A stretch of 14,929 bases of DNA from an uncultured Lachnospiraceae bacterium (GCA_902784025.1 CACZTF010000177.1:1-14929); one strand, 5' to 3'. Counted from the stretch's first letter, positions 7,263-14,929 are shown. A program made the numbers and translations. Notes: generated by a model not told the origin, from the sequence alone.

Positions 7263-8044
7263 TATAATTTCTCCATAACCCTGTTTTCCTTATACCGGAA
7301 GATCACTTTTCCGATAAGGAACAATCCCACACCCCATGCTGCCATCTGTATCCAGTACCGGGGCTCCGAAATCGTAGCGTACATTATACAATCACGTGCT
7401 ATATGCACATATGTATAAACAGGATTAAAACTTATAAATGTCTGTACACCTGGAGCAAGCCGGTCCACGGAATAAAAAAGTGCTGCAAATGTAGTAAGAA
7501 CACTAAGGATATTTTCGTAAATACTTTTCGAATCCTCCTGAAATACGAACCAAATGGATAATGCATATGAAACTCCGATAGCAAACAAAGTCAGGAAAAA
7601 GATATTCGGAATTATAAGGAACATAGTCCAGCTTGGCGATATCCGGAATACTATGCAGACTATAACGTATGCTATAGATGAGAGTCCCATATTTACCAAT
7701 GCAGTGTAGATCCTGGAGAGTACGAAAGTTCTCCTGGGAAGCTTGGACTTCAGCATAAGGTTCCTGTTATCCTTTAATGCAGTCATAGCCGTGGTAGTAG
7801 CTGTGGTAAAAAAATTAATAACAAGGTACCCGGTATAATAATATACCGGATATTTCTCTATGTTTCTGCTAAATACATATGAGAAGATAATGGATATAAC
7901 TATCATGTTCAAAAGAGGAAATAAAACACTCCAAATAACGCCAAGATAACTCCTGGCGTATTTCCTTTTTATCTCTCTTTTTGTAAGCTCACGCATAACA
8001 TAAATATGCTGACTGCGTGTGTTCATATTTTTGTCATCTTCCAA
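7262..8044 (-). CDS. ABC-2 type polysaccharide export permease (first permease)
   Basis: A 260-residue membrane protein and first gene of the exporter operon. It has the Wzm/TagG layout: basic amphipathic start (MRELTKREIKRKYARSYLGVIW), about six hydrophobic segments, a cytosolic LMLKSKLPRRTFVLSRI loop, and a late FISFNPVYTYVHIARDCIMY segment. The start is uncertain. The strong GAGGAG (8060-8055) is 10 nt from a TTG at 8044, which I used; an ATG at 8026 would remove six residues but has a poor ribosome site. It is clearly a homologue of the next permease yet well diverged, so the transporter probably uses two unlike halves rather than the usual homodimer. Transcribed divergently from the LicD-family gene. 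Confidence 0.87.
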   Translation of the reverse strand: MEDDKNMNTRSQHIYVMRELTKREIKRKYARSYLGVIWSVLFPLLNMIVISIIFSYVFSRNIEKYPVYYYTGYLVINFFTTATTTAMTALKDNRNLMLKSKLPRRTFVLSRIYTALVNMGLSSIAYVIVCIVFRISPSWTMFLIIPNIFFLTLFAIGVSYALSIWFVFQEDSKSIYENILSVLTTFAALFYSVDRLAPGVQTFISFNPVYTYVHIARDCIMYATISEPRYWIQMAAWGVGLFLIGKVIFRYKENRVMEKL

Positions 8045-8114
8045 AGTTTTTCATCTCCTCAAAAGAAAAGACATGAATCCATGTTCTAATAACATTATAT
8101 TTATGTAAAGATAT

Positions 8115-8144
8115 ATTATACTCCAGTATCGCATAATATTTCAA
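8115..8144 (-). promoter_or_regulatory. Promoter of the exporter operon
   Basis: TTGAAA (8144-8139) is separated by 18 nt from a perfect TATAAT (8120-8115) on the minus strand. The start would be near 8108, giving a leader of about 64 nt before the TTG at 8044. A small inverted repeat, ACATG-N4-CATGT (8071-8084), lies in the leader. Confidence 0.6.
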
Positions 8145-8179
8145 GTTTATATGTAATGTATAAATTTTTCTGCTCTGTT

Positions 8180-8194
8180 TTGATACCGTATCAA
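8180..8194. promoter_or_regulatory. Palindrome between divergent exporter and LicD genes
   Basis: A perfect 15-bp palindrome, TTGATAC C GTATCAA, lies between the exporter promoter (8115-8144) and the candidate LicD-gene -10 (8243). It is well placed to be an operator for a dimeric regulator controlling both directions. No regulator gene is in the window. Confidence 0.4.
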
Positions 8195-8239
8195 CGGTTC
8201 GTTAAGCTTGTTTTACGGCTTTATTTAATAAATGATCTA

Positions 8240-8248
8240 TGATAGAAT
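8240..8248 (+). promoter_or_regulatory. Candidate extended -10 of the LicD-family gene
   Basis: TGA followed by TAGAAT (8243-8248) resembles an extended -10. The matching -35 (TTTATT, 8220-8225, 17-nt spacing) is poor. This would give a short leader of about 28 nt to the GTG at 8283. A weak basal promoter under activator control would fit. Confidence 0.35.
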
Positions 8249-8282
8249 GTAAAAAAATATCAGATAGTCATCAGGAAAGTAT

Positions 8283-11200
8283 GTGAATAATATGGGAATG
8301 ACAGACGGACAAAAACAGCTTCATAAACTTTTAAAAGAAGTAGATGATATATGCAAAAGGCATAATATAACTTATTACGCAGCCGGCGGTACCATGATCG
8401 GAGCCGTAAGGCACAGAGGATTCCTCCCCTGGGATGATGATGCAGATATTTATATGACCAGGGACGAGTTTAATAAGCTCGTTGAAGTAACAAAAAAGGA
8501 GGGATTGCCTGACGGAAGGGTATTGGGATGCCAGGAGCTCAGCCGTGAATATACGAATGTGTTCGGAAGATATATCGATACTACGACCACGACCATACAC
8601 AGGGCCCAGCTGGTAGCCAACGATGAAGCAGGAGAAGTCATTGATATATTGCAGCTGGATCCTGTTCCGCGTGATAAAAAAGTGCTGGAAAAACACTTTG
8701 AACTGCTTCTTATATATTCGGATATCATTAATGAAAATGCCCCTTATATCCACAGAACGGATGTTAATGAAGAGGAATATTTTTTCTATATGAATTACAT
8801 GCAGCAATATGGTAAGACTGCGGTACTGGAAAAAATAGAGGAACAATTGCTCTGTCATGACGAAAAAGACTGCGATCTTTATTTTATGAGATGGGGAGGC
8901 TCTCCTATCATTCTGGAAAAATCCATGTTCTCTACAGTAAAGTATGTAGAAATGGAAGGCATATTTCTCCCTATTCCCGTTAATTTTAACGAGTATCTGG
9001 TTTACCATTACGGTTATGAATGGGAACAGATACCTCCGGTCAAGCATCAGATGGTCCATGACACAGTTCATTGCGTACATCATAATCACAACACTATTAA
9101 AAAAACATATAAAAACGTAATAAATGCCGATAGAATAAGAAAGATAAACAAAAAAAATAAAGAAAGTAAAATATTTACACACCGCATAAAGCATTCCGTA
9201 GCAGACAGCGTTGTCAGATTCAGGGCTGGTAAGATAAGACAGGAGCTTCTCGTTGAATTATCTGATAAAAGTGACGACCTGAAAAAATTATATAAAGAAC
9301 ATAACTATGAACAGTTAAACAAAATATTCAAAAATTATTATTTATGGCAGAACCACCAGCATTTTGTAGGAAGGGACACTTACGTAGCTCTTTACAGGTT
9401 TCAGCACCCCATACTGATCGACCTGCCTATAAGTATTTTTACAACCGCCATGAAAGTCCAGATGGATTCCGGCAGAGCAGGTAAAACTTTACGTATTTTG
9501 GAAATCTACGAGCAGCAAAAAGGTGTGCTCACATATGAATTAAAGATGATAAAAAAAGCCATTTTGAAAATGGAAAAGGCTAAAGATCATTATTATCTTG
9601 ACGAATTTGCTGAAACCATCACTATCGCGGAGGAAGTACTCAGAAGTTTCCCTTACAATTTCGGAATGATCAAGCTTTTTGTCCGGGCTTCCATATGTTA
9701 CGGGATGATCACTGACAAAGTAAAAGAAGTATTAAAACGCGGGCTGGAGGCTTTCCCGGACAATGGAGATCTCTTAAAGCTCCAGGCCGATCTTTTATTA
9801 CCTAACGATAAGGACAAAGCACTGAAAAAATATCTCAAAGCAAGACGCCGGACTTCAAACGGTATTGTTCTGCTGGATATTGACGACTTGTTAAAAGATC
9901 ACGTTTCCGGTCTGATGGTTAAGCTTTCGGAAAAATACAACAGTGGAGAGCCCGAAAAAGCAAGGTCTGTAGAAAGCAGCATCTTAAAGATCGATAACAG
10001 CCCTTCAACAAGGCTGGATATCATATCCGTGAAGCTCAAAAACAATCCGGATAAGGAAACTTCTTACCGGCTGTACAAACTTCTGCACGGATTTAAGAAT
10101 ACAGCGAATGATAAAAAACTAAAAAGCTGCCTGCAAAGAGCCTTGTATCTATGCGGTGAAGACTCTTTCCTTAATAAGATACATGTAATGATCTTTTTCA
10201 ATGAACTGTCAATACCGGAATTAGACGAAATGATCAGAAAAGCAGACAGTGAAACACGTAAAAAATATTACTGGGAGCTTAAAAAATATAAGGCAGATCT
10301 TCTATTTGAAAATGGAGATGTGGGAAAAGCCTATAAAGATTACAAAAATGCACTTTATAACCTGGATAAAGATTCACCGGCTTTCAAAGACATAAAGGAG
10401 ATCATCTTTTCAGACCACATGCATTTTGAAAAGCTTGCACAGATCGATCCCGGAGAATCCGAAAAGAACTTATATACTAAATACGGAACAAGAAATAATT
10501 ATAACAGGATACTGAATCAGCTGGGTGCGACTATAGTTTATCATGAGGACGAAAACAGCGAGCAAATGCCTCTGTCTACTAAGGTAACAAAAGGATCCGT
10601 CATCAAAACGGTAAAAACCTCAGATCTCGACCTCAAAAAAGCAGGTAAGATATTTGCCGGCTGGAAAGCTTTTCGAGCTTTAGACGGAAAATGGCTGATC
10701 TCAGATAGTGACGGAAACTGTTTATGGGAAAACCTTGAAGGCAAGGAACCGCCTGAAGGTCAGGATTTCCGCTTACTGAACGACAAAGTAAGTATCATAA
10801 AAAGATCACCGGGCGGAGTGATACACCTTTATGCACAGTGGAAGACAAGAAACTTTACGGTACTCTACCATCCCGGTGATGGCGAAAAAGAATTAAATGC
10901 ATCAACAACAGTGGTTTTCGGCAACCGCACGATCATAAAAAGCATTGATGAGTTAAACCTGAAAAAAACCGGATATGGCTTCAACGGGTGGAAGATATAC
11001 CGTGACACAGACGATAAATGGCTTCTCAAAAACAAAGCCAAGGAACGTAAATGGATGAAGATAACCGGTAATAAATTACCAAAAGACTATTCTTTTGTTA
11101 TTTTAAAGGATGGCGGCAGTCTGACAAAAACCTGTTCAGGCGGTACGGTACATCTGTATGCATTATGGAAAAAGCTGGACTATACGATGGTTCTGTACCA

Positions 11201-11507
11201 TGCTGATGATACAAAGATACCGCTTCCGGAAAAAACAAAGGTTATTTCCGGAAAATGTACAAAAATTAAAACATTATCTGAATTACAGCTAAAAGAGAAA
11301 ACCGGAGCTTTTACCGGTTGGAAAGCTTATCGTGATATCGATGATAAATGGCTGCTTAAAGATACAGCTGATAATCCTTCATGGATGAGTCTGAATGACG
11401 GTAAATTGCCCTTCGGACATTCATATTATTTACTGAAGGACGGAATGGTATTTGCAAAAACAGCAGACGCCTCAAACATCCATTTGTATGCACAGTGGAA
11501 AAAGTGA
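8283..11507 (+). CDS. LicD-family phosphotransferase-like domain fused to TPR-like region and three InlB-type repeats
   Basis: A 1074-residue multidomain protein. AGGA (8273-8276) lies 6 nt before the GTG used here; an ATG three codons later is 15 nt away. Residues about 12-250 are a LicD domain: LHKLLKEVDDICKRHNI, AAGGTMIGAVRHRGFLPWDDDADIYM with the metal-type DDDAD at 51-55, and a closing EYLVYHYGYEWEQIPP. LicD proteins move phosphocholine or related phospho-groups onto teichoic acids and other glycans, inside the cell. Residues about 320-720 are helical and TPR-like (for example ADLLFENGDVGKAYKDYKNAL). Residues about 750-1073 are three copies of about 105 residues of the InlB B-repeat / Listeria-Bacteroides repeat type: TVLYH start, GWKAYRDIDDKWLLK centre, IHLYAQWKK end. 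Such repeats usually sit outside cells, yet no signal peptide or membrane span is seen. It reads away from the exporter operon. Domain calls are firm for LicD and the repeats, weaker for TPR. Confidence 0.87.
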   Translation: MNNMGMTDGQKQLHKLLKEVDDICKRHNITYYAAGGTMIGAVRHRGFLPWDDDADIYMTRDEFNKLVEVTKKEGLPDGRVLGCQELSREYTNVFGRYIDTTTTTIHRAQLVANDEAGEVIDILQLDPVPRDKKVLEKHFELLLIYSDIINENAPYIHRTDVNEEEYFFYMNYMQQYGKTAVLEKIEEQLLCHDEKDCDLYFMRWGGSPIILEKSMFSTVKYVEMEGIFLPIPVNFNEYLVYHYGYEWEQIPPVKHQMVHDTVHCVHHNHNTIKKTYKNVINADRIRKINKKNKESKIFTHRIKHSVADSVVRFRAGKIRQELLVELSDKSDDLKKLYKEHNYEQLNKIFKNYYLWQNHQHFVGRDTYVALYRFQHPILIDLPISIFTTAMKVQMDSGRAGKTLRILEIYEQQKGVLTYELKMIKKAILKMEKAKDHYYLDEFAETITIAEEVLRSFPYNFGMIKLFVRASICYGMITDKVKEVLKRGLEAFPDNGDLLKLQADLLLPNDKDKALKKYLKARRRTSNGIVLLDIDDLLKDHVSGLMVKLSEKYNSGEPEKARSVESSILKIDNSPSTRLDIISVKLKNNPDKETSYRLYKLLHGFKNTANDKKLKSCLQRALYLCGEDSFLNKIHVMIFFNELSIPELDEMIRKADSETRKKYYWELKKYKADLLFENGDVGKAYKDYKNALYNLDKDSPAFKDIKEIIFSDHMHFEKLAQIDPGESEKNLYTKYGTRNNYNRILNQLGATIVYHEDENSEQMPLSTKVTKGSVIKTVKTSDLDLKKAGKIFAGWKAFRALDGKWLISDSDGNCLWENLEGKEPPEGQDFRLLNDKVSIIKRSPGGVIHLYAQWKTRNFTVLYHPGDGEKELNASTTVVFGNRTIIKSIDELNLKKTGYGFNGWKIYRDTDDKWLLKNKAKERKWMKITGNKLPKDYSFVILKDGGSLTKTCSGGTVHLYALWKKLDYTMVLYHADDTKIPLPEKTKVISGKCTKIKTLSELQLKEKTGAFTGWKAYRDIDDKWLLKDTADNPSWMSLNDGKLPFGHSYYLLKDGMVFAKTADASNIHLYAQWKK

Positions 11508-11529
11508 CCACATTTTAAAATTCGGGCAT

Positions 11530-11582
11530 AAAAAAAACAGCCATACGGCTCCTCTTGGGAAGTCCGCATGACTGTTTTTTTG
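11530..11582. terminator. Bidirectional intrinsic terminator, better paired on the minus strand
   Basis: Arms CAGCCATACGG (11538-11548) and CCGCATGACTG (11564-11574) flank a 15-nt loop, with A-tract and T-tract outside. On the plus transcript two positions are mismatched (C-A and A-C). On the minus transcript they become G-U pairs, giving an unbroken 11-bp stem. It separates the convergent genes ending at 11507 and 11595. Confidence 0.85.
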
Positions 11583-11594
11583 ATCATCTGGATA

Positions 11595-13196
11595 TTACTG
11601 GGGAGCAGTTGTACTCTTCAAAATGAAAGTCTCTGCCTTATTGTAATTTACTTTCCACATTCTGATATTTGTTCTGTTCTGATACTTAGCACCGGTTATA
11701 TCAAGCGCAAGTCCGCTGTTCTTAGCGATAAATGTAACAGAACCGTCTGTGTTTCCAACGATCCTCCACTTCTGGGCATCTACATCGATAAACTTATACT
11801 GCCATACATTAGTGTCGATAGTAGTTTTCTTACCGGCAATATCTATAACAGATTTCATGTTGTTGGTACCTGTGTAAATGATGTACTCATTATTACCGAT
11901 GGATTTGATATAAAACTTCTGGCCTATTATATCCTTTGTCTTATATAACTCCAGATTTGTCTTGTTAGCAGCCTTTCCTCCGCGGACATCAAGTGAAAAT
12001 CCGGGATTAGCTGCTGATGAAATGGTATACCAGCCATCTTTTACGATAACAAAGGGTCTTGCTGCTTTGCCAACGTTTACTCCGAAGGGCTCGGAGATCA
12101 GACGTCCGGTACTGTCAAAGGTGTAATTATAACCGTTGATAAGGTGTGTGCCCGTTAATTTAACGTCATTTTTGTAATAATAAACTTTGTTGTTCTCTAA
12201 TGTAAATCCGTTCTTCTGCTGTGTATAGAATACATCTACGCTCGTATTATTACTGTTAGCATTTACTGCCAATTCCGCAACTTTGTCCTGCTGCTTTGTG
12301 TAGCCTGCTCTGTCAGGCACCTTGTACTCTGACATTTTACCGGTATTCCAGTCTCTGACAACTTTTACGCTTCCGTCTGTATCGGTATATACCTCACGGC
12401 TGAGAGTAACACTCTGGGTTGCCTTTCCTAAATCTGAAGTGCTTCCGTCTGTATTCTGACCAATGAGGTTGATCGTTCTCTTAATGGTCTTCTTCTCTGT
12501 CCTTGTGGGTATTTTTGTATATAATACCTCTACAGTAAAATCTGAATCAGAAGGCGTAACTGTCTTTGATGGTACTTTCTGCATATTAGCCGTATAACCT
12601 ACTTTAGGGTCTACATTCAGCTCTTTAAAGGTATAGCTGCCTGACCAGTCATCCATGACCCTGTTGCCGTTTCCGTCTACATAACCGTAACGCTTAAAAG
12701 TAACGCCATCCGTATAGTAGCCGGCATCGCTTCTGTTGCCTGATTCGTCTACATAGTAATATTTTACTGTTCTTGTAATATTCTTTGTTTCTTCTACGGT
12801 ATTTGAAGTATCCTGTGTAAGATAGATATCCACACTTGCCGGCGGCTTAGCGTACGTTGCAGTTACAGAAGGTATAGTATCCTTATCCGGCTTCCAGTAT
12901 CCGAGACCTTCTGTGAAAAGATCCGCCACAACTAACTTGGAAAATGTATACTCCATATTCACATTTGATACATATCCCTTCTGGGTAACAGTGCCTCCGG
13001 ATGTAGTGGTACCATCAGCATTTACATAAAAAATATTGATATTTCTTACGATCTCATACATATTGGAGGTATCCGGAGCATTTGTTCCCTGCGCCATAAC
13101 TGTCTGGGGTACAGCAACGGGCGCTACAGCAGTAGCACCTGCTATTACCATTGCAAGACCTGCTAACTTTGCTCTTAAACTGATTCTTTTCTTCAT
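11595..13196 (-). CDS. Secreted protein with three Mub-like repeats, wall-binding-like repeat and ricin-type lectin domain
   Basis: A 533-residue secreted protein. The ATG at 13196 follows AAGGA with a normal spacer. Residues 1-35 are a signal peptide (likely cut after TVMA). Three Mub-B2-like repeats follow, at about 47-128, 136-228 and 234-326; each has a first strand like ITRTVKYYYVDESG, a middle FKRY/LSREVY strand, a conserved W in copies 2 and 3, a VGYT/AGYT turn and a closing VDVFYTQ. Residues 330-368 resemble one choline/glucan-binding-type repeat (KVYYYKND...INGYNYTFDSTGRL). Residues about 385-528 look like a ricin-type beta-trefoil with three subdomains, each with an LD(V/I) or IDI and a Q-x-W-like position (GQKF, AQKW, AETF). 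Ricin-type domains commonly bind sugars. No LPXTG or membrane anchor is present. It is probably an extracellular glycan-binding adhesin or wall protein and a paralogue of the left-edge gene. No catalytic domain is seen. Confidence 0.85.
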   Translation of the reverse strand: MKKRISLRAKLAGLAMVIAGATAVAPVAVPQTVMAQGTNAPDTSNMYEIVRNINIFYVNADGTTTSGGTVTQKGYVSNVNMEYTFSKLVVADLFTEGLGYWKPDKDTIPSVTATYAKPPASVDIYLTQDTSNTVEETKNITRTVKYYYVDESGNRSDAGYYTDGVTFKRYGYVDGNGNRVMDDWSGSYTFKELNVDPKVGYTANMQKVPSKTVTPSDSDFTVEVLYTKIPTRTEKKTIKRTINLIGQNTDGSTSDLGKATQSVTLSREVYTDTDGSVKVVRDWNTGKMSEYKVPDRAGYTKQQDKVAELAVNANSNNTSVDVFYTQQKNGFTLENNKVYYYKNDVKLTGTHLINGYNYTFDSTGRLISEPFGVNVGKAARPFVIVKDGWYTISSAANPGFSLDVRGGKAANKTNLELYKTKDIIGQKFYIKSIGNNEYIIYTGTNNMKSVIDIAGKKTTIDTNVWQYKFIDVDAQKWRIVGNTDGSVTFIAKNSGLALDITGAKYQNRTNIRMWKVNYNKAETFILKSTTAPQ

Positions 13197-13275
13197 TTCT
13201 TTCTTCCTTTTTAAATCCTAATAAATCTTTACTTCTAACTTCTTCGTTCTATACAAATATATAGTACACACAGTT

Positions 13276-13304
13276 ATTATAACATACATATCCAATTATT
13301 TCAA
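13276..13304 (-). promoter_or_regulatory. Promoter of the Mub/ricin gene
   Basis: TTGAAA (13304-13299) lies 17 nt from a perfect TATAAT (13281-13276) preceded by an extended TGT. Start near 13269 gives a leader of about 73 nt. Its -35 context TCATATTGAAA is identical to that of the paralogue at 614. Confidence 0.7.
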
Positions 13305-13315
13305 TATGACTTCAG

Positions 13316-13336
13316 AAAAAAATAACAGAATTATTT
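13316..13336 (-). terminator. Weak AU-only hairpin after the SGNH-like gene
   Basis: On the minus strand AAATAA and TTATTT pair around a TTCTG loop and run into a T-tract. The stem has no GC pair, so termination would be weak. Some transcripts could continue into the Mub/ricin gene. Confidence 0.3.
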
Positions 13337-13381
13337 CTTTTTTATTACTAAACACATTAAGAACACCTAAATTCCCCTCAC

Positions 13382-14929
13382 TTATATTAAAGAATTAGCT
13401 TCTATATATTCACTTATTTTATCAATTCTTACTATTTCTTCAGATTCCGTATGCATGATATGCTCCACCAATTCATCCGTAACCATCTCTGCAATACGTT
13501 CATTAGCTTTCTCGTTATACGACATCTGAGACGTAAAGTAACAATCTCTTTTAGCTTCAGCAAATAAGGAAAAAGCGTCAATCTTTTTCACAGGCTCATC
13601 TGCAGCTTCCCACTCAAACCAGTGAGGACGCGGTGCTACCAGCTCATGTCTCCAATTGCTTACTATAAGAACGACCATGTCATGTTCACCGTATGGTATC
13701 TTTTCCATCAGAGACAGAACTGAAGAAAAATCAGTGATCCCCCAGGAATTGGCCATATTTACCACCCTGTAAGGTAAAGGCGAACTATTGTTGATTTTTC
13801 TCTGGATAAACGAAGCAATGGTCTTATCATCGCTGCAGCCACATCCGAAAGCTTTGATACCTCCCAAAACATAGATAGTGCCGTAATAATGGTCCGGTAC
13901 ATCCGTTGTGACTCTGTGACCGTCAACTATGTTCAGATACCGGCCCGATACATCCTTCAACACCTGGATCTTTCTTTCCTTATCAGTCTTGAAAGAGGGT
14001 TTTTCCATTGTTTCCGTTAAATAATCCGTATCATAATCCGACAGTATTTCAGGAAGGCTCTTTTTATCCATTACCAGCTTATGTACTTTTCTGTCATTCA
14101 GATTTTCCAGCTCTTTTTCCTTTGATTTTATGAACCTGTATGGCATCTGATAAAATCTTGCAATGGAACCTGTTCTTACGGCAAATATCTTGGGCGTGAT
14201 CTTTTTCTCCACACCGGAAAGAAACTCCCTGGTCTTGAGCATGCAGAGAACTTTATTCAAATAGTGTATCTTAGCTCCCCTGGTTTCAAAAAGAGTCATG
14301 TACAATTTTACCTGATCGTTATTATAAGCGAAAAGCACATTGTCATCACCGCTGATCTTTAATTCCCCGTTGATCGTCTTTACACTTATTTTTTCATCGA
14401 GCCCGTTTTTCAGATGTGTATAAAAAAGATCTGTTGTATAAACTGTCTTTATCCCCAGGTCTGAATTTCTGAGATAAGGAAGAAGCGCTTCTCCGGTCTC
14501 TGAATCTGTAAAAAGTGTTATCTCTCGGATACCCATATCCAAAAAATACTGTGCCGGATTAATACCGACGGCACCCAGTTCAGATATTAATCTTATATTA
14601 GACCTTGTGACTTTTTCAGCTTTTTCTATATCATTTATAAACTGGTCAGTACCTTCGACAGATATTTCGTAATCCGTGTATGCTCTGTCGAAAAAGCGGA
14701 AAAATCTGTTCTTGCTGTATTCGATCCCCTCGCTGTCTTCAGATAAAATGGGCTCTTCTTCCCCTTTCCGCCTTATCTTCAGATTGACACGCCATTTACC
14801 CAGTTTATTTACGGAAATAAATGCACGCGGACTTTCCGTCCATTCCGTCTTGCTTTCAATAAAACGATCCCTTATAAATGAAAAGTAATATTCATAATCC
14901 CCGCAGTTATCGGAGCTGTAGTCGGCCGA
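13382..14929 (-). CDS. C-terminal part of a protein with Rossmann-like and degenerate SGNH-like regions (N-terminus beyond right edge)
   Basis: The reading frame is open from the right edge to TAA at 13384-13382, giving at least 515 residues. Internal TTG/ATG codons near 14542 are not convincing starts: no ribosome site is seen, and the sequence upstream keeps coding character (SADYSSDNCGDYEYY... at the edge). From about residue 120 a stretch reads like a nucleotide-binding or sugar-modifying fold (FLDMGIREITLFTDSETGEALLPYL). Near residues 345-490 it resembles clostridial SGNH-hydrolase-like domains: RYLNIVDGHRVTTD, then TIYVLGGIKAFGCG, DDKTIASFIQRKIN, YRVVNMANSWG, and VVLIVSNW. The usual nucleophile serine (GGS or GDS) is Ile here (GGIK). 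The C-terminal D-x-x-H block appears replaced by TSQMSYNEKANERIAE. It may be an inactive relative, or use other residues. SGNH relatives are frequent in glycan-modification loci, which fits the context. Function not assigned. Confidence 0.6.
   Translation of the reverse strand, partial: SADYSSDNCGDYEYYFSFIRDRFIESKTEWTESPRAFISVNKLGKWRVNLKIRRKGEEEPILSEDSEGIEYSKNRFFRFFDRAYTDYEISVEGTDQFINDIEKAEKVTRSNIRLISELGAVGINPAQYFLDMGIREITLFTDSETGEALLPYLRNSDLGIKTVYTTDLFYTHLKNGLDEKISVKTINGELKISGDDNVLFAYNNDQVKLYMTLFETRGAKIHYLNKVLCMLKTREFLSGVEKKITPKIFAVRTGSIARFYQMPYRFIKSKEKELENLNDRKVHKLVMDKKSLPEILSDYDTDYLTETMEKPSFKTDKERKIQVLKDVSGRYLNIVDGHRVTTDVPDHYYGTIYVLGGIKAFGCGCSDDKTIASFIQRKINNSSPLPYRVVNMANSWGITDFSSVLSLMEKIPYGEHDMVVLIVSNWRHELVAPRPHWFEWEAADEPVKKIDAFSLFAEAKRDCYFTSQMSYNEKANERIAEMVTDELVEHIMHTESEEIVRIDKISEYIEANSLI

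Noticed and set aside
8331..9194. 287-codon antisense ORF inside the LicD gene
   Set aside because: It lies wholly opposite clear LicD coding sequence, lacks a ribosome site, and its Phe/Ile/Tyr-rich content is a shadow.
10500..11504. DNA-level tandem repeat or recombination hotspot in the three InlB-type repeats
   Set aside because: The repeats are clear in protein but the DNA has diverged, so they look old rather than recently duplicated.
14538..14542. TTG near 14542 as the start of the SGNH-like gene
   Set aside because: The frame is open and coding-like all the way to the right edge with no ribosome site here, so the true start is outside the window.

Overview
The window looks like chromosomal DNA from a low-GC Gram-positive gut or rumen Clostridia, most likely Lachnospiraceae-like. 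This is inferred from AT-rich intergenic DNA, strong AGGA/GAGG ribosome binding sites, Gram-positive style signal peptides, bacterial Ig-like (Big_2) domains, a cohesin-like domain, a LicD protein and Mub-type repeats. No RNA genes, CRISPR arrays, transposases, integrases or phage genes were seen. The whole stretch is devoted to the cell surface: secreted wall or adhesion proteins, plus a surface-polysaccharide export and decoration locus.

Layout. (1) 1-614 (-): 5' part of a secreted Mub-like repeat protein, cut by the left edge. (2) 1038-2186 (+): secreted CHAP-domain hydrolase with a Big_2 domain and C-terminal aromatic/glycine repeats. (3) 2267-4342 (-): secreted CAP/SCP-domain protein with Big_2 domains and a long array of the same C-terminal repeats. 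Genes 2 and 3 converge on a shared hairpin terminator. (4) 8044-4603 (-): three-gene ABC-2 polysaccharide exporter operon made of two different permeases and an ATPase. The ATPase carries an N-terminal signal peptide, an extracellular cohesin-like domain and a membrane anchor. (5) 8283-11507 (+), divergent from the exporter: a 1074-residue LicD-family protein with a helical TPR-like middle and three InlB-type (Listeria-Bacteroides) repeats. (6) 13196-11595 (-): secreted protein with three Mub-like repeats, a short wall-binding-like repeat and a ricin-type beta-trefoil. (7) 13382 to the right edge (-): the C-terminal 515 residues of a larger protein ending in a degenerate SGNH-like domain. Its frame stays open to the edge.

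How it may fit together (inference). The exporter would move an undecaprenyl-linked glycan (teichoic acid, O-antigen-like polymer or capsule). The LicD protein could add phosphocholine or a similar phospho-substituent. The secreted CHAP, CAP and Mub/ricin proteins would work on or bind to the resulting wall, through repeats that resemble choline/glucan-binding repeats. The most unusual items are the cohesin-TM-ATPase fusion and the LicD-TPR-InlB-repeat fusion, which face each other across one divergent promoter region containing a perfect 15-bp palindrome.
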